Of a stretch of 64,000 bases of DNA, positions 1 to 10,335 are shown in pieces. Below the pieces are notes generated by a model. The model was given only the letters and a program-made list of their open reading frames with translations, had not been told where the DNA came from and did no database searches. The DNA comes from Protopterus annectens (taxonomy: Eukaryota; Chordata; Ceratodontiformes; Protopteridae), in the NCBI RefSeq assembly GCF_019279795.1, contig NC_056743.1, forward strand, positions 1,780,046,466 through 1,780,110,465, in the 5' to 3' direction. Both the position numbers and the translations under genes were made by a program. The stretch's first letter is position 1. The number at the start of each line of letters is the position of its first letter.

Positions 1-182
1 TACGTCTCAGAAGTCAAGGCCAATGTCAGTGGTCTTTGGCTGACTAAATTTGCAGATGATTGCAAATTAGGAGCTGTCATTGAATCTCACACTGACACAA
101 ATGTTTTCCAGGAGGGGCTGATACAGACAAATAACTGGTGTCAGAGCCATGGACTAAAACTAAATGCCAACAAATGCATAAT
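1..182 (+). mobile_element. CR1-A LINE fragment (reverse transcriptase)
   Basis: Read on the plus strand, this encodes the catalytic part of a CR1-clade reverse transcriptase, including the intact FADDCKLG box at about 48-71 and the downstream QSHGLKLNA motif. The same stretch is found in the larger CR1-A copies near 37.5 and 48.0 kb. The fragment is cut by the window edge on the left. On the right, CR1 homology stops at about 182, where an unrelated tRNA-like SINE head begins. It is a non-functional remnant; the family assignment is firm, the subfamily inferred by eye. Confidence 0.85.
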
Positions 183-302
183 AGGATGGGAGGATGGCAT
201 AACGGTTAAGGTGTTTACCTTGCACACACAAGGTGCAGGGTTTGATTTTCACATGGGGTAATTGGCTAGGCTTGAAAAGGCCCACAATGGTAGTTAGCCT
301 TT
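183..302 (+). mobile_element. SINE-2: tRNA-like head with CR1-type 3' tail
   Basis: The head has an A-box-like stretch (GGCATAACGG) and a B-box-like stretch (GGGTTTGATTTT) spaced as in a tRNA-derived Pol III promoter. It is followed by GGCTAGGCTT...TTAGCCT, which matches the 3' stem of the CR1-A elements in this window. A second copy lies in reverse orientation at about 62033-62161 and shares both head and tail. The element therefore looks like a SINE copied by CR1 machinery. Its exact 3' end, and the tRNA from which the head derives, are unclear. Confidence 0.6.
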
Positions 303-907
303 AAAACAAGTGTTATGTTTTAATCACATCATTTTATTCTTATCCTGGACTGGTTTTGTTGTATTTTAAAAGTGCTACTGTTTTATGTTTAAACTGTCTG
401 AGAAAGCAGTATTATTAACAGCGAAAGGGCTCACCATTTGTTATTAAAGCAGTTTTCCTCTGAAGGTCATGGCAGTTTTGGGGTTTTTATTTTAAAGTTT
501 GCTTGTTGCCTGTTGTACTTCTGACACTTACTCAGTTGTCTGTGTTTTTTTGTGAATTACTTCTTAGAGATCTGCTGGTACATTTGGCAGGTAATGACCT
601 GGGATTAACTAAGAAAGCTAATGTTGGTAGTTAGGATAAGTGAAGATGTTTTCAATTGATAGAGATTATACAAGGGTATGGGTATTACTTTGCTATGAGA
701 GTGGGCTCATCGGTTTAATTTCAGCTGCTTAGAAAACCGGCTGCTTTGGGTATTTATATGACGCAGCTTTGGGAGGTTAATGACAGGGATCCAGTTTGGT
801 TCAGAGGAGAGAATACATGGAATGATATTTGGTTTCACCCCATTTTTAATGTACAGTTAGGTTGTTCGGAAGGTTTTGTTGGACGTTTTAGTAGGATGGA
901 GGCAAAA
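303..907. other. Unassigned AT-rich sequence
   Basis: I see no element family or convincing reading frame here. The right half (about 740-907) may be a diverged upstream extension of the 715-bp-spaced duplication that begins at about 908. A 78-residue reading frame at 746-982 runs into the duplication and has no recognisable motif. Confidence 0.4.
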
Positions 908-1320
908 CAGCCTCTTCTGTTCCCTCTCTGGTGTTGGATGTTCATTTCAACAATGAGTTGGGGAAGAAGATTGAGGAGTTAGACACTGCTTGATAAGTAA
1001 AAGTAAGGGAGTGGATGTAAATACGCTACTTGTTTGTTTGGATGTTTAATGTAATAAATGGGAAATGAAAGTAAGTGATGGGACGTTGCTTGATAAAATA
1101 AGTGAATGGAGGTAAGGACATTGCTTATTTGGTCAGGGTGAGCGAGGTCACGATGCCATAGTTAACAGTTATATGGAATTTTTGCTGTGATTAATAACAT
1201 TTATATGGATGTTTATGCTGTGAGTAATAAATAATTGGTCAATAAAACTGTTTATGGAAGCTTAATAAGGGTTGCAAAGCATTATTCTGTGTGACGTGTT
1301 TAATGAAGGGGAATGGGGCA
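908..1320. repeat. Long direct repeat, left copy
   Basis: This roughly 410-bp block recurs at about 1616-2040. Anchors lie 714-720 bp apart, for example GTGTTGGATGTTCATTTCAA at 931 and 1645, and GATTAATAAC at 1189 and 1905. Inside each copy there is also a shorter period of about 99 bp around the motif GCTTGATA. The end contains a GTCAATAAA polyadenylation-like string. It could be a degenerate tandem repeat or a pair of terminal repeats around a very short interior; neither is proved. Confidence 0.65.
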
Positions 1321-1615
1321 AATGAGGTTTGGTAACAAAACAATCAGGTGGAGGTCAGATAGAAATAATAATGGGAATTAAGAGGGTATAGGATGGAAGC
1401 TAGTAGGGTGGGGGATGAAATGATTAAATGGGAATGTAGGAAGATTGGGAGGAAATGAGGTATGGGTAGGGAGGAGCTTAATGGGTTTTATGCAAGTGTA
1501 ACTGGGTAAGGAATCACATTTTGGCATGAACTTGCTACCTGCCTTCCATCCCTGTTTTTTAGAACATTGGGGATTGTTGCTGCTTTATATGTTTGGGTAG
1601 GCAGAGAAGAAGGGC

Positions 1616-2040
1616 AGGCTTGACCCTCTTCTATTTGCCCTCTGGTGTTGGATGTTCATTTCAATGAACTGGGAAAGGAGAGTGAGCAGTTGGATGCTGC
1701 TTGATACCTAAAATAAGTGAGCAGAGGTAAGGATGCTGCTTATTTGGTTGGACGTTTAATGCAATAAGTGGGAAATTAAAGTGAGCAAGGGGACGCTGCT
1801 TGATACGTAAAATAAGTGAATGGCGATAAGGGCATTGCTTATTTGTTCAGGGTGAGCAAGGTCATGCTGCCCTAGCTGACAGATATATGCATGTTTTTTT
1901 CTGTGATTAATAACAGTTCTATGGATGTTTATGCTGTGATTAATAAATAATATCCGTCAATAAAGCTATGTTTACGGAAGCTTACTAAAGGTGATCAAAC
2001 GTCATTCAGTGTGATGTGTTTTTTGAAGGGGACCAGGACA
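1616..2040. repeat. Long direct repeat, right copy
   Basis: Right-hand partner of the block at 908-1320, clearly alignable along its whole length with scattered substitutions and small indels. It has the same internal period of about 99 bp: GCTGCTTGATAC at 1696 and 1795. The 295 bp between the two copies (1321-1615) show no obvious coding content. Confidence 0.65.
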
Positions 2041-3280
2041 AATGACTCCATGCTTGCTGTTTCCAACACACATGTTATTATTGTTAATATTATAGATGAT
2101 AACGGTCACCATGTTTCCCTTAGGCTGAATCGCTGCTGTCACCCGATTATCTCTTTCCATGGAATCTCTTCTGATGTTGTTTGATCTCATTAATTTTACT
2201 GTTTTCTTTCACAGTGTACCATTCAATTTTCTATTCTGTTATTCAGTCTAATTAACATAGTTTGTTGTTGCCTGCTGTCTCACATCCATCTTTGCTTCAT
2301 TTAGAGATGTTACAGTGGAGCTCACTTTTCTGTCCTAATACAGCTATGTATCTATTCTTCTGGAAATGGCATGTCCTTCAAAAAATTTAAAATAAAAGGT
2401 CAGTACTTTATTTGAAACAGTTACTAGTTTTGGAACAATCATGACTACAAAAGTGTATGAAGCTTCCATTATTTCACAAGAGAAGATGAGTATATCTGTA
2501 TATGTTTAAGAAGCAGCACCATCAAAACAGAGAAACAGTCAAGAATTTGAAGACCCATCTATTTTGTAACTGCTTTTAGTACTTTTTAACAGACCTAGAA
2601 AGAAATAGATGCTTAAGGGGTATAGAAACACTATTTAAATAATTTTTCTTCATTTTTTTTCCTGAACTTTCCATCAGTCATTCTGCAGCCACTTATAATG
2701 TTCTTACTAATTTTCATTACACTAAATATCAGAAAGGGTTTTGTATGCTGAGAGAACCAGTTTAACCATTAAAAAAGTAACAGTAAGCAAGAAAGAGTAT
2801 GTGGAACAGTTCTGTGACGTAGATGAAAGAAGTCCTGATTACAACCTAGACAATTTGGATTTGATTTGTGAGCACTGAAACATCCATCTGGAGAGTGAAA
2901 CAAATGAAAAGGCAGAACAAGCTTTGCTCTCCAAGGGGGAACATCTGATGTGAATGTGCCTGTAACACAAACTCTCCCTACAATCTCAGATAGAAATAAG
3001 AAATGGATAGAGGCATCTCCTTTGAAGGGGTGAAGCTATTAGATATGCCACTCAGTTGAATAACCCACTTTTAGGACCTTATTAGCATACATAGAGGATG
3101 ATCATGCATTAAATGTGAAAACCCTTCTGATGGCTGAGCAGGTGAGGGTCATGCCCTCACCACATAAAATATGGATAAACAGCTTATGGCAGCCACAGTG
3201 GTAGCTTGAGGGTTACCAGGTATGTATGGGGGTATAAAAGAAAGGAAAAGGGGTATTAAGAATAAATAGTATCAAATAAA
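2041..3280. other. Unassigned sequence
   Basis: No recognisable element, RNA gene or coding segment. Reading frames are short and have no motif. Confidence 0.4.
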
Positions 3281-3526
<246 letters not shown>

Positions 3527-4376
3527 GCTTCCACTTTTAGGAGTAAGTTAAGGAATATGGCATTCCAAAAGAGAGAGTACCGTATGCATGCAGCATGCAC
3601 CATATGCATTAAGGTAATGGAAAAATTATCTTCTTTACCATATATATGAGTTCACTTTGCATAGGCCTAGAAATGCAGCCATATTAAAGCAGACATATAT
3701 CTTAATTTTGCATTCATTTTCAATAAGATAGGAATGTTTTAGTAACCTTCATTCAAGAATACCATTAAGAATAAAATGTGCTAATCGAATGCACAGTAGA
3801 TTGAGTACAAGCAAGCTTGGGAATAAAGGTTAAAGAGACACATGAAACTTGTAGGGTTTTGGTATTATTGACAAGAGATTCTTCAGACACATATGTTAGT
3901 TAGTTAGTTTACACTAATAGGCAGAAAGTCATTGCAGTGCAGTCCACAGAGGTTTGGTACAGACACTCAAGAGTGAGTGCAGAAGTTGGGTCAAATATCC
4001 AGCATTTGAGAATATTAATTATATTATTCAGGAGGAAAGGAATAATTCTGAGAATTAGTAAAGAAGCTACAGACATTATAATGCTGTCTATTTCAGTTTA
4101 TCACCACTGTTATTGGAGACAGTAACATTTGATTTGGCTATTGTTGACCTCTCCCTCCACTACAAATAATAAAATGTTTCTTAACCAAACTACTATATAT
4201 GCAGACATTTATTCTAAAATGTACAAGATGATTTGGCATATAAAGGTGAGACCAGCACCTGTTTCAGCACAGATCTGGGTAGTGAACAGATAAAGACATT
4301 CATTCAAGCCTCATTCCAGTTTCTTCCATTTTTTTTTTCAATTTCATTCCAGCATTCTACAGTATTTTCAATTCTT
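3527..4376. other. Unassigned sequence
   Basis: AT-rich sequence between the microsatellite and SINE-1a. No element or gene was recognised. Confidence 0.4.
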
Positions 4377-4386
4377 ACAAACAGTA

Positions 4387-4580
4387 TGTCACCTCACAGT
4401 AAGACGCTGTCCGGTTCGACTCTCAGCTAGAGCGTCTTCTGCATGGAGACATGCGTGAATGGGCATACCTTCGTTGAAGGTTGTGCTTTAGGGCTGGCAA
4501 CTCAGCACATAAAAATCAACTGCCAATCATTAGCAGACTGGAGTTCCGCTGTGGCGACCTCTAACCGGGAAAAGCCGAAA

Positions 4581-4637
<57 letters not shown>
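4387..4637 (+). mobile_element. SINE-1a, tRNA-derived, 5'-truncated
   Basis: Member of a SINE family present four times here. The head retains CCTCACAGTAAGA and a B-box-like GGTTCGACTC, but the A-box region is missing, so the copy is 5'-truncated. The body ends with the family signature CCGCTGTGGCGACC...CCGAAAGAC and runs into a CA repeat. A 10-bp target-site duplication, ACAAACAGTA, flanks it at 4377-4386 and 4638-4647, which fixes both ends. Confidence 0.85.

Positions 4638-4640
<3 letters not shown>
4582..4640. repeat. (CA)n microsatellite in the SINE-1a tail
   Basis: About 29 CA units extend directly from the GACACA tail of SINE-1a. The other copies of this family end in ACAACAAC-type tails, so the microsatellite probably grew from the SINE tail after insertion. 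Confidence 0.95.
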
Positions 4641-4646
<6 letters not shown>

Positions 4647-4739
4647 AAAGATATAACAAAGCTTATGTCAAGAGAAACTGTAAATCTTTATGTGAAGGCA
4701 AGATGCAAACCTAAATGAAGGCAAAAGACCCGGACAGTT

Positions 4740-5420
4740 CTCAGGCAAAGTCTCTTTGATTGTGAGAGGAAACATATATTTAGGAATTATATGAAAGCAC
4801 ATGAAGAGGAAGACAATTTATTATACCTTTTAAATAAAAGGAAACAGAAGCTATCAAAGCAAAAGCGCAAGCAGAAAGAATATAAATAGATCTATCTTGC
4901 CTGCAGGTTAAGCATTTAACTGGATATAGGGATTCAGATAAAGGAAAGCGTATGAACAGTGAAGCAAAAGCAATGGCTAGAGTTGTACAGAGAATGATGG
5001 TGAAATTGTAAGATGAATTAGTGAATGTTTCTGTTCACTGATCACAATGGGAAAAGGGATAAGAATCATTAAATGTTTCTATTACAAATGTCAGTCATTA
5101 TAATGTTGACATGACCCATGTTTTGAATGATAAGTACTCTGAATAATTCAAACAGTAAATGGACCAGATGACCAGATGGTGTTCATCCTAGAAACTTTAA
5201 TTACTAAGAAAACTTCTAAAGCAACTAGCAATCATTCTAGGAAGGTTATGTTTCTGACAACCCAAAGATGATAAGTATAGCTTCCCTTCAAAAGAAGGGA
5301 ATAAAAATAGAGGCTGTAAATCCTTAAATACAGCACCTCTGCTAATCTGGAGCACAACACCTTTTACTAAGGTTAAATTGATATATGAATACTCCCATGT
5401 GTGGCATTATCTTGCATTGA
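4740..5420 (+). mobile_element. Possible very old CR1-like RT relic
   Basis: The plus-strand translation gives scattered pieces with the order expected of a jockey/CR1-type reverse transcriptase N-terminus. There is a DGVHP-like string near 5175 and a tryptophan-less equivalent of the conserved block ending in QKKGNKN near 5300. Stops and frameshifts are frequent and no catalytic box is visible. It could also be chance similarity; confidence is low. Confidence 0.25.
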
Positions 5421-5762
5421 CTTATCAATTAAGTCTGTGACGTAAACAGAACATACTGGAGCAATAGATATGTGTCCTGGGGAATGCTCCTCCTATGGAT
5501 CAGACTTCCCATCCACTTGAAGATGAGTTTATCTATTATGCAATTTAAGTGGGTTCTCTATCAGTTCCTTGAAAAATCAGTTTATTGAACAGCATTTTTC
5601 AGTGCAACTACATCAAACATGCCATCCATCGAACTCTTCATACTAAGATTGTGGTATAGTGAGGATCAAGACATTTGCTCATTTCCCACAGTAGTGCAAT
5701 CTCAGAGTTGGCATATATAATTAGCAGGGGGTGTGCAGGGCACACACATGAGGTGCATTCAA

Positions 5763-5792
5763 TGAACAGCATTTCCAATGAAATGCTGTTCA
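5763..5792. repeat. Short perfect hairpin
   Basis: Twelve-base arms TGAACAGCATTT and AAATGCTGTTCA are separated by six bases. The motif TGAACAGCATTT also occurs near 5586, so this may be the edge of a small inverted-repeat element, but no clear termini were found. Confidence 0.5.
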
Positions 5793-5959
5793 GTGAAGTG
5801 ATGCTTCGATGAAGTGACATGGAACTGTTTAAGTGCAACTTAGGTCAGTGGATGAGGAAAAGGAAATGTACATCAAAAGTGGTACAAATGTCCCTTATGA
5901 ACAGAGGTAGCCTATTAATGGCTGGCCTTCAATGTCCTATTTGGATACAGAATGTTATT

Positions 5960-6045
5960 ATTCTTTGGGAAAACTTGGCTAGGCTTAGAAAGCCCCCCCC
6001 CCCCCCTGCGCCAAGTTGTTAGCCTAGTGCCAATCTATTAACCTA
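5960..6045 (+). mobile_element. CR1/SINE 3' tail fragment with poly-C tract
   Basis: GGCTAGGC at about 5977 pairs with GTTAGCCTAG near 6018 and is followed by CTATTAACCTATTAA, matching the 3' stem and octamer tail of CR1-A and SINE-2. A run of 14 C (5993-6006) lies in the loop. Only the terminal part of the element is present or recognisable. Confidence 0.6.
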
Positions 6046-6384
6046 TTAATTCCTTTAAATATTTTTCCTCATGTTATTGCATTTCTTTGTACATTCCTTG
6101 TATAATTCCCATAGTGTATATGTTTGCTGTTAAGACATTTGCTTTGATGTACAGATTTTTCTGTTAATTTTCTTATAAACAATTGTTAACATTCTGTGTT
6201 GTTCCTATATGTAACTATTAACTGTTGCTTAGATCGTGAATGGCAAGTCCACAGACCAGCTCATGCACTTGGTTATTACATTTTAATTACATTAATAAAT
6301 TAAACAAGGATATAAATAAATAAACCTATAAACAAAAGAAGAAATAAACAAGCTAACCACAGCTAATAAAATAACATGTATTTG
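6046..6384. other. Unassigned AT-rich sequence
   Basis: No coding or structural signal was recognised between the CR1 tail fragment and the 3' region of the Penelope-like element. Confidence 0.4.
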
Positions 6385-6460
6385 TAAAAAAAACGGTAAG
6401 AGCTTTCATGCAATAAATGCACTTCATCAGTCCAAGATAACACAGCGCAGACTGCATGCT
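6385..6460 (-). ncRNA. Hammerhead-ribozyme-like motif of Penelope element
   Basis: On the minus strand the core CTGATGA (complement of 6424-6430) is followed by a 16-base segment able to form a TGCA/TGCA stem (6408-6423) and then GAAA (complement of 6404-6407). That order is the conserved half of a hammerhead ribozyme: CUGAUGA, stem II, GAAA. It lies in the 3' region of a Penelope-like element, a group known to carry such ribozymes. Stems I and III and the cleavage site were not established, so this is a candidate and may be a decayed copy. Confidence 0.4.
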
Positions 6461-6686
6461 ACATAAATAGAAAAGACAATTAACTTAATGAGCTAATTTA
6501 TTTACCTTGAGAGTAGTTCTTAAGGGCACATTAAAATTCAATCCAGCAGCTCTATGTGCTTGTAACCTAATAATCCAATTCATTTCCACTTCTTCCACTT
6601 TATTAACCATACACCCAACCTGTCAACTTACTAACAGACATTTGCAGAAATAAAAAAGAAAAGCTATGTGTATTTGTTTTATTTAT

Positions 6687-6989
6687 TTAACATTTGGTTA
6701 CTGGAAAAGTCTGATTTGGAATGAAGCCAATTTTCAGCAGCGGCCCGGGGAGAAACACTTTAGATGCATGTTTTTGCAACTGTATAGAATAAGTGTTTAC
6801 ATGTTTAGCTAGAGCATTATTCAAATCTCTGCATCTTATATCCCTAACATGCTCCAAAATGCATTCCTTGAGCAAGTGATTGGTTTTGCCAACATAAAAA
6901 CAAGTACAGTCATTACAAAAAGCTAAATAAACCAAATCTTTAGAAGTATAATCAGAATAAAATCTGAAAACAAAATTCTGACCAGTCAA
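6687..6989 (-). pseudogene. GIY-YIG endonuclease domain of Penelope-like element
   Basis: A 100-residue open segment carries the GIY-YIG fold signature: VYL at residues 20-22, a CxxC pair (C25, C28) as in Penelope endonucleases, YVG at 32-34, and the LKE-I-EH helix at 40-47 followed by DIR and ALAKH. In active members the helix normally holds a catalytic arginine; here that position is cysteine 43, which predicts loss of nuclease activity. In the intact element the domain would nick the target for reverse transcription. The reading frame is cut on its N-terminal side by the CR1 insertion. Confidence 0.8.
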
Positions 6990-6990
6990 C

Positions 6991-7597
6991 CTCCCTCTAT
7001 TCTTCCCTCATTAGGCCAATCATTGAGTATAATGCCCCAGTTTGGCATGTACCTCACTAAACACCTACAACAATGGGAGAGGCTGCAAAAGTATCTCACA
7101 AAGGATCCTAGGCCTTAAACATTTGTCCTATATGGACAGACTCAAAAAAATCCAACTACTCTCTGCCTCATATCGCCTACTTAGAGGCGATCTCTGCTTG
7201 ACTTACAAAGTCATGTCTGACCCAGCTCTATTAGAAATGCTACATATAAAGAAATCCCAATCCTTCTGCACCACACTCTCCAGAGACCACAACCTCATTA
7301 CCACAATCAACAGAACATGCTGGAGGGACAGGTTCATAACTGAGACACTGCTCGTGCTATGGAATAGACTTCTTATACATGTCAAGCAGAGCACCTCACT
7401 GGCCCTCTTCAAGAGAAATCTTGATGAGTAGATGATAAATAGAAAATTCACCCCAGGGATCACTCCAGTGGCTTTACTTGACAGAGGCACTGGGAACTAA
7501 GGTTGGATGGCACGATGACAGGGTAATCCTATGGGCTAGGCTTGTAAAGGCTCCAGGGCCATTAGCCTAGTACACACCTATGAACCTATGAACAAGT
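6991..7597 (+). mobile_element. CR1-A LINE, 5'-truncated 3' end (A5)
   Basis: The segment starts with coding matching the RT C-terminal domain (IRPIIEYNAP equivalent) and continues through 7042-7431 as 129 residues with SYRLLRGDLCLTYK, NRTCWRDRFI and STSLALFKRNLDE, all shared with copies A1 and A2. The 3' UTR has the GGCTAGGCTT...TTAGCCTAG stem and ends in CCTATGAACCTATGAAC. It interrupts a Penelope-like element and has the typical shape of a 5'-truncated LINE insertion. The catalytic core is absent. Confidence 0.85.
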
Positions 7598-7965
7598 GTA
7601 TAAACAAACATCTATTAGCGATATACTTACAAACCTTACAAAAATGGCAAGCATACGTACCCAACTTGTCAGACACCAAAGGCTTCTTGTTCTCAAGGTC
7701 CTTAAGTTATAACAAAGTTGTCTCTTCAAAGAGGGACAATTTCTAAAACTGAAGTTCAGTGTATCCCCAACAACTTTTCTAATGTTTTTATCAGTTAAAA
7801 TGACCAGCCAGTTCTTCTTGACTATATTACAAATCCTATTCATGTTATTGGTATAAGTAAGTAGTGCCCTGGTTTGCCGACAATTGAATGGATCATTGTG
7901 GCATTGATGCTGAAGAAAATCATGTTAAGATACCCGGAAGTAAGCTGTGCAGAGGACTATAACAA

Positions 7966-8654
7966 GGTATATTCTGATCAGCATAAAATAAAATATATAC
8001 TTTTAATTTTTTTGTCTGTCACACAGTTTCCTATCAGCAGTTCCTAGTTCCTCCCCTCATTGATTGGGTCCACTGAACCTGCACCCCCCCCAACTTTGCG
8101 AGTCACTTTTTATGGCTGGTGAGGTGATTGAGACATCCTCAGGCAGTGTCACACTGCTGCCAAAGGAGTATTTTTCACTTTTCTTTTAAGGTCTAATCCC
8201 TCTTTATGTGCCCATATTTTTTTAAGAGGGTTAGCATGCAATGGGCAATAGAGAGTATCATCCACATCTCCTTGTGTGACTGAGCCAATGTCTTGCCCAC
8301 TTGTAGACAGCACCACCCATGCATCCTCATTCTATAACAGGGATCAGCTGCAATGGTGAGCATGAGTGAACTCACATCATCTGGGTTGCAGTCAGGGCTT
8401 TAGCCCTTCAGTCCACAGACCCAGTTTGCTAAATTAATATTATAAACTGTGAGTAAACAGAAAAGCATGTCAGAAAGAGATCTCATGCACAATATATGTG
8501 TAGATGGCCAGCAAACTGAGAATATTTTAGTGAAAGATTAAAGCTGGGTGTTTCTGGCAGTTGGCAGACTTGAACATTATGCTTGACCAGTACAATTCAA
8601 AATGTATTTTCATGCTGCACTGGTGGTGTCTGCATGAATGAAAAGTAGTTTCAC
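7966..8654. other. Unassigned sequence
   Basis: No family recognised. A moderately GC-rich patch at about 8040-8400 contains a 60-residue minus-strand reading frame without motif. It may be an uncharacterised repeat. Confidence 0.35.
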
Positions 8655-10335
8655 TCTTCGTAGGTTCATAGGGTCATGAATTCTCATTACCCTTCCAGCC
8701 CAAGGACACCATCAAGAAACTCAACCATCAAACCCAGTACTGCTGTCCTCCATTAAGTACACTTTCTCCATATATTCCCAGTGAAAAGTTGTGATCATCC
8801 ATATCCATTTTAATGGATGCTTGTTTGGTAAGGGCAGCATGTTCCGCAAATGAGGGGTATACTGGGATCAGCATTGCTGTTGTGGGAGTATAGGATTACG
8901 TCTCTAGAGAGGGTTTTTGCTTTGTCACTGGTTCTGATTAGGTGAAGGAGTTCAAAGAGTGTTGGGTCATTCATACCATGGAAAGGTAAGCAGAGATTGC
9001 CCCTCAGGATTCTGTATGACACTTCATAGACAGAAAAGCCACTTAGCATATCAGAGTTGCTAAGGGTATTGAGATATGAGACCTTTTTGATGAGGAAATG
9101 TTATTCTTTCAAGCTGGTTCAGGTATTTATTGAATTCCATGCCAGAAGTTGCATTATATTCAATGATGGGCCTAGCAAAGGATGAATAAAGTAGCACTAT
9201 AACTTTTTTTGGACCTTGTGTACATACTGTGAAAGATAAGTTGTACAATGTAGAAAAAAATTCTAACTACCGTAGATTCATGGTGGTTGAGGGAGAGTCT
9301 GATATGAACATATGTGCCTAAGTTCATGATGTCTTTTTCAAATTAAGATGGAATATTATCTATATCATAAGTATTAGTGATGCTAGATTTACCAAAGGAA
9401 ACTAGAATGCATTTCTTGGTGTTAAGGATAGTCCCACAATAAGCACAACAAGCATTTGTTTGGTTCAGCCTTTGACAGAGAATGTGACTACCAGAATGAA
9501 ATTTGATAGCCATCCCCCATATTGAGAAAACTTGAGTAGCCATAATCCCTTTTATATCACAGAAATATGTAGCAAAGAAGTGGGGACCCAGGTCAAAGCC
9601 CTGTGGAATACCACTGGTATTATTTTGTTGTACAGAGTACATACCCCTGACCTTAACAGAACTGGTTCTGTCAGGTGATCAGTTACCAATCACGTGAACT
9701 ATTTACAGGTTAATGTTAAGTTTGGAGAGTTTCAGTCATCCCAGCATAGGAAATAGTGTCATAGCCTATGTCAAGGTCCAGATAAGCTGTGTGAACTATA
9801 TGGTTCTTATCCATGGCCTCAATAGCCCTTTCAAAGAACCCAACCAGGTTGAGCGGGCATGATATACCTTTTGCAAAGCTGAACTGAGATGCTTCCCGGG
9901 TATAAGGTCACTTATATCATTGTTTATTAGATCAGCTTTAATACATTTCATAACCTTACAATTAATGCCAGTGAGGCTATTTGGCCTGAACCTCCCAGGG
10001 TCAGTACCAGAAGTGCCATTTTCCATGGCTCTGGGACATAACAAGCAGAGACTGAGGTGGAAACAGTTGATGAAGGAGGGGGACTGCCAGGTGGAACTTT
10101 ATATCCAATGATATTATCAGGACCCATTGGAGTGGTGTTTTTAATGTGGGCTAGTGCCAGAATGACATGGCCCAATTTGATCTCTGGAGGAAAGGTGTCA
10201 GGGAGATGGAAGGGATAAAAATGAGGGTCGGTGGAGTGAAGTTGGAAGATAATTTGTCTACAAGAATATCAGTAATTTCCTTGGCATCAAAACTGTCTTG
10301 CTGGTTACATCTAAGCTTCCTAATATACCTGTTTA
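8655..10335 (-). mobile_element. Old CR1 LINE, RT and 3' end (A6)
   Basis: The 3' end at about 8661 shows the TTCATAGG tail in complement. Minus-strand frames follow in the order expected for CR1: the C-terminal domain (8810-9049, SYRILRGNLC), the RPIIEYNA block (9060-9248), the RT palm with SGIPQG and a decayed FADD box (9343-9642, where FA-D-C is replaced), and the RT N-terminal fingers (9796-10175, GRFRPNSL and PMGPDN). Frames shift repeatedly and key catalytic residues are lost. Divergence from A1 and A2 is visibly greater than between those two, so this is an older copy. Confidence 0.8.

Larger units (their letters stand above)
6400..7965 (-). mobile_element. Penelope-like element remnant, split by a CR1 insertion
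   Basis: Two minus-strand segments belong together. The upstream one (about 7600-7965) encodes the region that precedes the endonuclease in Penelope-like elements, including a LTDKNIRKVVG-like block and a decayed equivalent of the L..YF..RGYP motif. The downstream one (6687-6989) encodes a GIY-YIG endonuclease. Between them sits a plus-strand CR1 3' fragment (about 6991-7597). The reverse-transcriptase core is not present in the window. The element is a dead 3' remnant. Confidence 0.7.

Noticed and set aside
4387-4440. Possible tRNA gene at SINE heads
   Set aside because: The A- and B-box strings belong to a SINE family with a shared body, tail and target duplications. No cloverleaf with a complete acceptor stem is present.
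5586-5815. MITE bounded by two TGAACAGCATTT strings
   Set aside because: The strings do not form clear terminal inverted repeats with a target duplication. Only the small hairpin at 5763-5792 is solid.
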